Assembly (NCBI GenBank): GCA_049965095.1
Contig: JBMFWR010000019.1
Coordinates: forward strand, 1-9,794
DNA: 9,794 nucleotides
Direction: 5' to 3'
Source of the DNA: JAKAWW01 sp049965095
GTDB taxonomy: Archaea; Micrarchaeota; Micrarchaeia; Micrarchaeales; Micrarchaeaceae
Shown: piece by piece, positions 1-4,827 of the stretch
How positions within the stretch are numbered: the first letter of the stretch is position 1
How the letters are laid out: each line of letters begins with the position of its first letter
Made by a program: the position numbers and the translations under genes
The notes under the pieces: model-generated
Told to the model about the DNA's origin: nothing
What the model saw: only the letters and a program-made list of their open reading frames with translations
The model's database searches: none

Positions 1-72
1 CTTTATTACTTTGACGGGCCTTTTGTCCTCATCAAGCACATGCTCTTTGTTCCCTCTATGCAATAATTTCAT
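1..72 (-). CDS. N-terminal fragment of an unidentified protein, cut by the window edge
   Basis: Reading the minus strand from an ATG at 72-70 gives 24 codons with no stop up to the window edge. The peptide begins MKLLHRGNKEHVLDEDKRPV and is hydrophilic and lysine-rich. A TATA-like box (CTTTATGA on the minus strand, 107-100) is centred about 32 bases before the ATG, which predicts a transcript with a leader of only a few bases, the pattern seen elsewhere in this window. A GTG at 81-79 is an alternative in-frame start, and an in-frame stop at 90-88 closes the frame further upstream. The gene is divergent from the regulator at 472. I do not recognise the family from so few residues. Confidence 0.5.
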   Translation of the reverse strand, partial: MKLLHRGNKEHVLDEDKRPVKVIK

Positions 73-99
73 AGTTACCACTGCAGTTTATTGTTTTGA

Positions 100-107
100 T
101 CATAAAG
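100..107 (-). promoter_or_regulatory. TATA-like box of the leftward gene
   Basis: CTTTATGA on the minus strand is centred about 32 bases before the ATG at 72. The spacing fits an archaeal core promoter giving a nearly leaderless transcript. The sequence is only a moderate match. Confidence 0.35.
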
Positions 108-111
108 AGGA

Positions 112-132
112 TGCGCACCCTTTTGGTGCGCA
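112..132. repeat. Perfect 8-bp hairpin with 5-base loop
   Basis: TGCGCACC (112-119) is the exact reverse complement of GGTGCGCA (125-132), separated by CTTTT. The right arm lies inside a 10-base palindrome, GGTGCGCACC (125-134). It sits just upstream of the putative TATA box of the leftward gene, so it could be an operator. No T-rich tail follows on either strand, so a terminator is less likely. Confidence 0.5.
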
Positions 133-443
133 CCTAAGGTTTGGGGTTTGTAAGAAAACCAGCTTGAATCTGGGTGTGGGAAAGGAGAAGCGTAAAACGG
201 ATTTGCCATTGGCCAATATGCATAACGCAAAAATGCTTTATGGTCAATTTCTTGAACCATTGCCTACCCACCCACTTAACAAAATATATTATGAAGAAGC
301 TTTTATATAAGGGTTAATATAAATTTAAATATATTTGTTTATATATACGCCTAAAATCAAAAACTATTTTTATTATATGAAATATATAAAGTTTTTATTT
401 GCTTTTAAATCATCTAACTTTATTTTGCTTTATGATAAATATA

Positions 444-456
444 TTTATATTATAAA
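444..456 (+). promoter_or_regulatory. TATA box of the Lrp-like regulator
   Basis: The AT run TTTATATTATAAA is centred 22-26 bases before the ATG at 472. Archaeal transcription starts about 25-27 bases after the box centre, so the transcript should begin at or next to the A of the ATG: a leaderless mRNA. Confidence 0.5.
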
Positions 457-471
457 GTTTAAAATTCACTT

Positions 472-1827
472 ATGCGACACAGGGCTTTGCAATTGCCAGA
501 TTCAGTGCAGTCTACGCTTGACAAGCTTAATGAAGGCAGGAAAAAGAAGCTGGTTGTAGGAGCAGTAAAAGGCAGGTATTACGTCTTTGATACTACTTCT
601 ACCTATTCTGAGGAAAAAGGTAGAAAGATCACTGTGACACTCTATTTGGGCAAGATAGAGATAGACGGCAAGTTTATACCTGCAGCACATAGAAAGAGCT
701 TTACTAATGTTGAAAATGTATCGAGCCTCATACTGAGCAAATCTAAGAAGAGCCCAATAGAAGAGATCATGCATCCAGACAAGATAGACAGCAGTATACT
801 TGAGATTCTCAGCACTGATGGGAGGGCACCAATAAGCAAGATTGCGGAAGAAACCGGTTTGAGCAAGCCTGCAGTAACGTACAGGATAAGGAAGTTAGAA
901 AAGAAGTATGGGATAGCGTATACGCTAGAGTTCGGGCCCAGGCCTTTTGGATTCTTTAGGTATGTGGCGTTTGTAAGGTTTGTTCATGGCATGCCAGACG
1001 CAAAAGAGATAAATGAAATCCTTGAGAAAGAGCCGATGGTGCAGTTCGCGGCGTTGATAAGTGGGAAGTATGACCTTTTTGTATACATGCTAGCGGAGAA
1101 TACACAAGAGCTAGAAAATAGCTTGTTTAGGATAAGGTCAAGCGGCGTTTTTTCGAGAACTAAATCTTCGTGGAGTGTTAGCTACATAACCTATGCATAT
1201 GGCTATCTGCCCTTGAGGAAGGAGTTTGTTGATCTGCTAAAGGAAAAGGTATGGCATAGGTCCAAAGAGGCGCCAAGAAGGAAGCCGAGCCAGATACTCG
1301 AAAGGGACTATTTAGTATTAAAAGAACTGAATGAGAATGGAAGAGGGAGCTTTGCAGATATGGACATGAAGCTTGGCTTCAATAAGGGCGCTTCAGACTA
1401 CACGTATTATAGGCTGCTCAATGAACGTACCATATATAGGGTCACGATAAATATGTCCTTGCCAGGAGCAAAATACGCTGCAATAATTAGATGCCCGCAA
1501 AGAAACATAGGCAGCTTTATCGCTCATAGGGATGAGTATCGTAGCTATATTATTGGAGATACACAAACCCCTACAAATAGATATATCTTAGTTGGGGATA
1601 TAGGTGCGCCGTATGGTAGCCTTTATATAAAGCCAATTTATGATGAGAGGCTTGATGATGTTGTTTCTGAGCTAAAGCACTACCTCAAGGAGGACATAAT
1701 TGAAACGCATGTGATAACAGACATACTTGTAGGACAATTAGGGTACAGAAAAATAGCAAAAGAGGTTACCTACCAATACAAAGCACTAATCAAGAACAAG
1801 AAAGATGAGAGCAAAATTAATGCATAA
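472..1827 (+). CDS. Tandem Lrp/AsnC-type transcriptional regulator with an extra N-terminal domain
   Basis: A 451-residue DNA-binding protein about three times the length of an ordinary Lrp/AsnC regulator (around 150). Residues about 104-148 form a typical AsnC winged helix: a DSSILEIL helix, 'GRAPISKIAEETGLS', and the recognition helix SKPAVTYRIRKLEKK. A RAM-like ligand/oligomerisation domain follows at about 156-245. A second, weaker helix-turn-helix (about 276-325) and a second RAM-like half (about 330-440) follow, so one chain may mimic an Lrp dimer. Residues about 28-72 (KGRYYVFDTTSTYSEEKGR...LYLGKIEIDG) resemble the beta-rich N-terminal piece of some IS4/IS1634-type transposases; this is a resemblance from memory. 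The start is the only sensible ATG and lies about 26 bases after a TATA box. Ligand and targets are unknown. The last 37 codons are duplicated at 3702-3815. Confidence 0.85.
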   Translation: MRHRALQLPDSVQSTLDKLNEGRKKKLVVGAVKGRYYVFDTTSTYSEEKGRKITVTLYLGKIEIDGKFIPAAHRKSFTNVENVSSLILSKSKKSPIEEIMHPDKIDSSILEILSTDGRAPISKIAEETGLSKPAVTYRIRKLEKKYGIAYTLEFGPRPFGFFRYVAFVRFVHGMPDAKEINEILEKEPMVQFAALISGKYDLFVYMLAENTQELENSLFRIRSSGVFSRTKSSWSVSYITYAYGYLPLRKEFVDLLKEKVWHRSKEAPRRKPSQILERDYLVLKELNENGRGSFADMDMKLGFNKGASDYTYYRLLNERTIYRVTINMSLPGAKYAAIIRCPQRNIGSFIAHRDEYRSYIIGDTQTPTNRYILVGDIGAPYGSLYIKPIYDERLDDVVSELKHYLKEDIIETHVITDILVGQLGYRKIAKEVTYQYKALIKNKKDESKINA

Positions 1828-1934
1828 CTATTTTCATTATTGACCGTCGTTTCCGCCCATATTATTCACCTGTTCCAGCATCTCTGAAAGCATTTAAATA
1901 CCTTTTTATCAGGTTCTTGGATTATGAGTAAATC
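1714..1934. repeat. Direct repeat, left copy (221 bp) flanking the AlbA_2 gene
   Basis: This segment is repeated at 3702-3959. It covers regulator residues 415-451 and its stop, the spacer, a TATA box and the start ATG AGT AAA TC of a downstream ORF. Identity begins at ATAACAGAC and ends at GAGTAAATC; the sequences beyond both ends differ. The coding part (114 bases) has one difference, silent (CTA/TTA), while the 107 non-coding bases have eight. This copy completes the intact regulator gene. Confidence 0.95.
1893..1900 (+). promoter_or_regulatory. TATA box in the left repeat copy
   Basis: TTTAAATA is centred about 27 bases before the ATG at 1924, the spacing of a leaderless archaeal promoter. 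The same box and spacing recur in the right copy (3918-3925). It may now drive a short non-coding or leader transcript towards the AlbA_2 gene. Confidence 0.5.
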
Positions 1935-1965
1935 TTATCTTAAAGAGGGTGAGTTTTATCAATAA
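1924..1965 (+). pseudogene. Truncated 13-codon ORF (MSKS...) at the repeat boundary
   Basis: ATG AGT AAA TC follows the TATA box at leaderless spacing, but after the repeat ends at 1934 the frame runs only nine more codons (peptide MSKSYLKEGEFYQ) to a TAA at 1963-1965. The right repeat copy starts with the same four codons and then diverges. The ancestral downstream gene probably began with MSKS, and its body is missing here. It could also be a meaningless short ORF. Confidence 0.4.
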
Positions 1966-2000
1966 ATTTTGACTTTTTAAACAAAGTTATGTATCCAAAG

Positions 2001-2100
2001 AACTTTAAATACTTTAAGTGATATAAGATTTAAAGTAAACTTTAAGTAATTACTTATAGTAAACCTTAAATATTTTAAGTAATATGAGTTTTAAAGTAAA
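2001..2100. promoter_or_regulatory. Array of ACTTTAARt-like motifs before the AlbA_2 gene (putative operator)
   Basis: Two imperfect 39-base direct repeats (2001-2039 and 2062-2100, 34 of 39 matching) frame a perfect 12-base palindrome AAGTAATTACTT (2044-2055). Inside are about eight copies of a 9-base motif near ACTTTAAAT/ACTTTAAGT: direct at 2002, 2011, 2039, 2052 (ACTTATAGT), 2063 (ACCTTAAAT) and 2072 (ATTTTAAGT); inverted at 2028-2036 (an exact mirror of 2002-2010) and 2089-2097. The array reaches within 9 bases of the start codon and includes the likely TATA boxes (CTTAAATA 2065-2072 or TTTTAAA 2089-2095). Binding here would block transcription, so autoregulation by the winged-helix protein it precedes is a natural guess. 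Confidence 0.6.
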
Positions 2101-2108
2101 ATACCCAA

Positions 2109-3473
2109 ATGACATACATGGCTTCGTTGGAAAACCTTATTGCAATGTGGGAGAGCCCAAATCTGGAATTCAAGACAAAAACAGACAAAAATTTAGGGAA
2201 AACTGTCTCGGCATTTGCAAATACTGCGGGCGGTGAAATATTACTTGGCATAGCTCCGAATAAACAAATAGTGGGCTTGCAAAACGCTGACGAGGAGTCA
2301 AGGCATGTGAGAGAGATACTTGAGAATTGCAAACCTCAACCAGTAGTAGAGCAGCAATTTTTAAGGCGTGGAGAAAAAACGGTGATAGCCCTTGATGTAA
2401 AACCCTTGGCTGCTGATGAAAGCCCCTGCTTTTATGAAAGCAAATGCTACATAAGGCAGGGTACAACAAACCAGGAGCTAACAGGCCCTGAGCTTATACA
2501 GTTCCTGAGGAGCAAAGCGTTGCTCAACTTTGAGCTGCAGAGGAGCCAGGCTGCATTGGAAGACCTGGATATTGACAAGCTTGCCAATTATTTCAAAAAA
2601 AGAGGCATAAGCCAGGGAAACCTTCAGATAGAGGCACTCAAGACTATTCTTAGTGGTATGCATGTAGCGTACTATGGCATTGAGTTCTATCTGAGGAACG
2701 TTGCTGTAATGTTTTTTGCGAAAGAGCCTTCAAAGTTTGTTCACAGCTTAAAGGTCAGAATTGTCGAATACAAAAATTCCGACCCTACCCCAGAAGACAT
2801 AAAAACTGATAAGACAAAGGAAGGCACAATACCGCAGCTCATAGATGAGGCATTTGCGCGGGTGAAGCAGGCAGCCGGGAAACAGTACAGGCTGCAAGAT
2901 ACGATGCGCGAGGAAACAGAAACATATCCAGCAGTAGCACTTAGAGAAGTAATAACTAATGCGTTAGGCCATAGGGACTATTCAAGCATGCAACCTGTTC
3001 TCATAGAGATATTTCCTGACAGGCTGCAGGTTACAAATCCGGGTGGCTTGCTTTATGGTCAGACATTGGAAAATTTTGATAGGACTCCGCAGCACAGGAA
3101 TGCTGTATGCTATGAGTTGCTGCACGATCTTGGTTATGGCGAGGGACTTGGATTAGGTGTTAAGCTCATAAGGCTTGCTTGCAGACGCCAAAGCCTGCCT
3201 GATCCGGAATTCTACTCGCTTGGCAATATGTTTAGGGTTGTGCTTTATAACAGCAGGAGCACAAGAAAGGTGCGGCCAGCAGAGCAACTTAATGAAAGGC
3301 AGAAGCAGGCACTGGAATATATCAAAGAACACCACAAGATAACTAGCAAAGAGTATAGTAAGGTATACGGCGTCTCTGTGCCAACAGCCATAAGCGACCT
3401 GAACGAGCTGATAAGGCAAGGCAAAATGAAGAAGATAGGTACCTTCAGGGGTGCGTACTATGTGCCCGAATAA
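2109..3473 (+). CDS. Schlafen AlbA_2 / HATPase_c_4 / winged-helix protein
   Basis: A 454-residue protein of the AlbA_2 family, often annotated 'ATP-binding protein' or RecG-like regulator. Residues about 8-130 match AlbA_2 (ESPNLEFK at 15-22, KTVSAFANTAGGEILLGI at 31-48, then the CYIRQGTTN strand at 113-121). Residues about 270-380 match the HATPase_c_4 region: PAVALREVITNALGHRDY (274-291), FPDRLQVTNPGGL (302-314), RNAV (330-333) and EGLGLG (345-350). The C-terminal 60 residues form a winged helix (NERQKQALEYI...SVPTAISDLNELIRQGKMKKIG). Family members occur as stress or toxin-antitoxin-linked regulators and in defence islands; Schlafen AlbA domains can be nucleases. The role here is not known. 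An ATG at 2118 is an equally good start and fits a leaderless transcript from the box at 2089-2095. The gene lies between two copies of a direct repeat, suggesting acquisition or duplication. Confidence 0.85.
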   Translation: MTYMASLENLIAMWESPNLEFKTKTDKNLGKTVSAFANTAGGEILLGIAPNKQIVGLQNADEESRHVREILENCKPQPVVEQQFLRRGEKTVIALDVKPLAADESPCFYESKCYIRQGTTNQELTGPELIQFLRSKALLNFELQRSQAALEDLDIDKLANYFKKRGISQGNLQIEALKTILSGMHVAYYGIEFYLRNVAVMFFAKEPSKFVHSLKVRIVEYKNSDPTPEDIKTDKTKEGTIPQLIDEAFARVKQAAGKQYRLQDTMREETETYPAVALREVITNALGHRDYSSMQPVLIEIFPDRLQVTNPGGLLYGQTLENFDRTPQHRNAVCYELLHDLGYGEGLGLGVKLIRLACRRQSLPDPEFYSLGNMFRVVLYNSRSTRKVRPAEQLNERQKQALEYIKEHHKITSKEYSKVYGVSVPTAISDLNELIRQGKMKKIGTFRGAYYVPE

Positions 3474-3488
3474 GGTGTAAATTCTAAT

Positions 3489-3641
3489 TTATATCTCCAG
3501 CACAACAGAGTTAGGAACCCCTTTCCTTACCATGAGAAGCACTTGGTTCGCCTTCTCAAGCGTGAGCACAGTTATCTTTGGCTTTATCCTGAATTTATGG
3601 GCAAGCTCCGGGTATTCAATTGCATCATTGCGTGTATTTGT
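3489..3641 (-). pseudogene. C-terminal remnant of a zinc-type (medium-chain) alcohol dehydrogenase
   Basis: The minus strand from 3641 to the TAA at 3491-3489 reads as 50 codons containing TRNDAIEYPELAHKFRIKPK, then ITVLTLEKANQVLLMVRKG and PNSVVLEI. This matches the usual end of medium-chain dehydrogenases (…GTREDL..AL.FA..GKIKP....L..ANEAL..L..G...GRAVL.I). There is no start codon, the frame is closed by TAA at 3644-3642, and only about 50 of the usual 340 residues remain, so it is a decayed fragment. It lies between the two repeat copies and may have arrived with the AlbA_2 gene. The family call is from motif memory, not a search. Confidence 0.55.
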
Positions 3642-3701
3642 TTATACGCTCATCTAGTTCTTCCATCCTAAAGGGCATTTGTCATAAAGCATTTCGTGGT
3701 A

Positions 3702-3815
3702 ATAACAGACATACTTGTAGGACAATTAGGGTACAGAAAAATAGCAAAAGAGGTTACCTACCAATACAAAGCATTAATCAAGAACAAGAAAGATGAGAGC
3801 AAAATTAATGCATAA
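3702..3815 (+). pseudogene. Duplicated 3' end of the Lrp-like regulator (37 codons plus stop)
   Basis: Codons for regulator residues 415-451 (ITDILVGQLGYRKIAKEV... to KINA) and the TAA are present with a single silent change, and no 5' part of the gene precedes them. It cannot be expressed as a protein by itself. Its near-perfect coding conservation beside a diverged spacer suggests it came from a functional allele rather than from long-neutral sequence. Confidence 0.85.
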
Positions 3816-3821
3816 CTATTT

Positions 3822-3895
3822 TCATTATTGACCTTCGCTTCCGCCCATATTATTCACCATATTATTGGTCGTCGTTTCCGCCCATATTATTCACC
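3822..3895. repeat. 37-bp tandem duplication (two units)
   Basis: Units 3822-3858 and 3859-3895 share CGCCCATATTATTCACC and most of the preceding half; TTCCGCCCAT recurs exactly 37 bases apart (3839 and 3876). The left repeat copy has one unit only, so the extra unit arose after or independently of the larger duplication. Confidence 0.85.
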
Positions 3896-3917
3896 TGTTT
3901 CAGCATCTCTGGAGGCA

Positions 3918-3925
3918 TTTAAATA
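3918..3925 (+). promoter_or_regulatory. TATA box in the right repeat copy
   Basis: TTTAAATA lies about 27 bases before the ATG at 3949, exactly as in the left copy (1893-1900 to 1924). The downstream frame is broken, so any product would be a short peptide or an untranslated RNA. Confidence 0.45.
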
Positions 3926-3948
3926 CTTTTTTATCAGGTCCTTAGATT

Positions 3949-4200
3949 ATGAGTAAATCCATAATTATAGGTAGAAGAGCGTGAAAACCGCAGTTTCAAA
4001 TCTTGCGGTGAAAGCGAGCCGAAAAGAGTATAAACATTGATGGCAATATTGGGTATGGTAAACTACGCAGGAGCATCGGTAAGCCAAGCTTGTGCGAGCA
4101 AGGTAAAGCTTTCTGCAAGAAAGGCTTGCTTGTAATGCAGGAGATATATGCTTCGAGTATTAAGCATCCTGCAGAAGGCAACTTTGCTTGATACCAATGA
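3949..4200 (+). pseudogene. Decayed or structured region after the MSKS start; no intact gene
   Basis: From the ATG at 3949 the frame reads MSKSIIIGRRA and stops at TGA 3982-3984. The same frame stops again at 4009-4011, then stays open for 59 codons (4012-4188) without a usable start, with peptide pieces such as INIDGNIGYGKLRRSIGKP and a CxxxxxxC pair, ending at TGA 4189-4191. This suggests a gene broken by stops or frameshifts, but I recognise no family. Small inverted repeats are also present (ACCGCA/TGCGGT at 3987-3992 and 4004-4009; a bulged stem near 4106-4129), so a structured RNA is the alternative reading. Confidence 0.3.
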
Positions 4201-4217
4201 ATATGTAATCCTACAAC

Positions 4218-4225
4218 TTTTATAG
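4218..4225 (+). promoter_or_regulatory. TATA box of the alpha/beta hydrolase gene
   Basis: TTTTATAG predicts a transcript start near 4247, about 13 bases before the GTG at 4261. This supports GTG as the start despite coding-like sequence in frame further upstream. Confidence 0.4.
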
Positions 4226-4260
4226 GGGATGTTACGGAATTAGCGGATAAAACAGTTTAT

Positions 4261-4827
4261 GTGCGTGGCGCCAACATACGCTATATAGAGAAGGGGCAGG
4301 GCGAGCCGTTCGTACTGCTCCATGGTTCCCATTATACTGCAGATACATGGAAAAGCATAGGCACGCTTGATGCAATATCCAATGCCGGAATGCGCGCCAT
4401 AGCAGTTGACTATCCTGGGTTCGGCAAGTCTGGCGCGCTTGATATTGGACCGGGCGAATTCGTGCTTGAATTCTTAGAGGAGACGCGCATAACGCATACG
4501 GCTTTGCTTGGCGCCTCTATGGGAGGGCAGATAGCGTTGGATTTTGCAGTAGGGCATGCTGACATGCTTGATGGCTTGGTGCTTGTTGGAGCAGTAGGGG
4601 TCGAAGATTACATAGATAGGCTTGATGCAATATCTGATAAGCATGTACTGCTTATTTGGGGCGATAGCGATGATGTATCGCCCAAGAGCAATTACGAAGC
4701 ACTTATTGGAGCATGCCCCCTCTCAAAGTTCATCAATATAGGGCATAGGCATGCATGCTATCTTGACGACAGCAAATCTTTCAATAATGCGGTTGCTGAC
4801 TTTGTGCGGAGCACGAAGCATCAGTAG
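4261..4827 (+). CDS. Small capless alpha/beta hydrolase (ABHD14-like)
   Basis: A 188-residue alpha/beta-hydrolase-fold enzyme of unknown substrate. Visible landmarks are the oxyanion strand FVLLHGSH (17-24), VDYPGFGKSG (49-58), nucleophile elbow GASMGG with Ser86, acid motif IWGDSDDVSP with probable Asp137, and HRHACYLD with His164. The lid between strand 6 and the acid is almost absent, so it is shorter than usual (250-300). The phrases HGS.Y.A.TW.SIGTLD.ISNAG.RAIAVDYPG and HACYLD recall human ABHD14A/B, capless proteins of about 210 residues; this comes from memory. Start: GTG with no Shine-Dalgarno. The frame is open upstream to 4201 and reads DVTELADKTVYVRGANIRYI, which would supply the usual first strand, but no ATG, GTG or TTG lies there. 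Its 3' end overlaps convergent carB by 7 bases (4821-4827). Confidence 0.8.
   Translation: MRGANIRYIEKGQGEPFVLLHGSHYTADTWKSIGTLDAISNAGMRAIAVDYPGFGKSGALDIGPGEFVLEFLEETRITHTALLGASMGGQIALDFAVGHADMLDGLVLVGAVGVEDYIDRLDAISDKHVLLIWGDSDDVSPKSNYEALIGACPLSKFINIGHRHACYLDDSKSFNNAVADFVRSTKHQ

Larger units (their letters stand above)
73..471. other. Intergenic region between divergent genes
   Basis: About 400 bases without a supportable gene. The left part (about 110-300) is of mixed composition and holds the hairpin at 112-132 and a TTGGCCAA palindrome at 206-213. The right part (about 300-471) is very AT-rich, with many TATA-like stretches such as TTTTATATAA around 301-310. The open frames found here (11-310 plus, 260-75 minus, 335-559 plus) have neither convincing protein composition nor promoters. 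An RNA gene at about 135-300 cannot be excluded, but I see no recognisable fold. Confidence 0.5.
3702..3959. repeat. Direct repeat, right copy (258 bp) flanking the AlbA_2 gene
   Basis: Second copy of 1714-1934, in the same orientation and 1988 bases downstream. It is 37 bases longer because of an internal tandem duplication (3822-3895). It ends at the same codon (ATG AGT AAA TC) as the left copy. Outside the copies no similarity is visible. Confidence 0.95.

Noticed and set aside
11..310. 99-codon plus-strand open frame (and the 260-75 minus and 335-559 plus frames)
   Set aside because: Non-ATG or poorly placed starts, composition unlike the real genes here, overlap with promoter-like AT-rich DNA and with the regulator in another frame.
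2001..2100. CRISPR array
   Set aside because: The repeats are short, imperfect and partly inverted, with no regular spacers and no cas genes.
1714..3959. Classical insertion sequence or composite transposon
   Set aside because: No transposase gene and no terminal inverted repeats were found; the flanking copies contain coding sequence of the neighbouring gene.
3996..4181. 61-codon minus-strand open frame in the unexplained region
   Set aside because: No promoter, no recognisable composition, and it lies antisense to an equally weak plus-strand frame.
3949..4191. Decayed TnpB (IS200/IS605) tail
   Set aside because: Phrases such as SINI and the GC-richer 3' part loosely recall TnpB ends, but the zinc ribbon and catalytic motifs are absent, so it is not supported.
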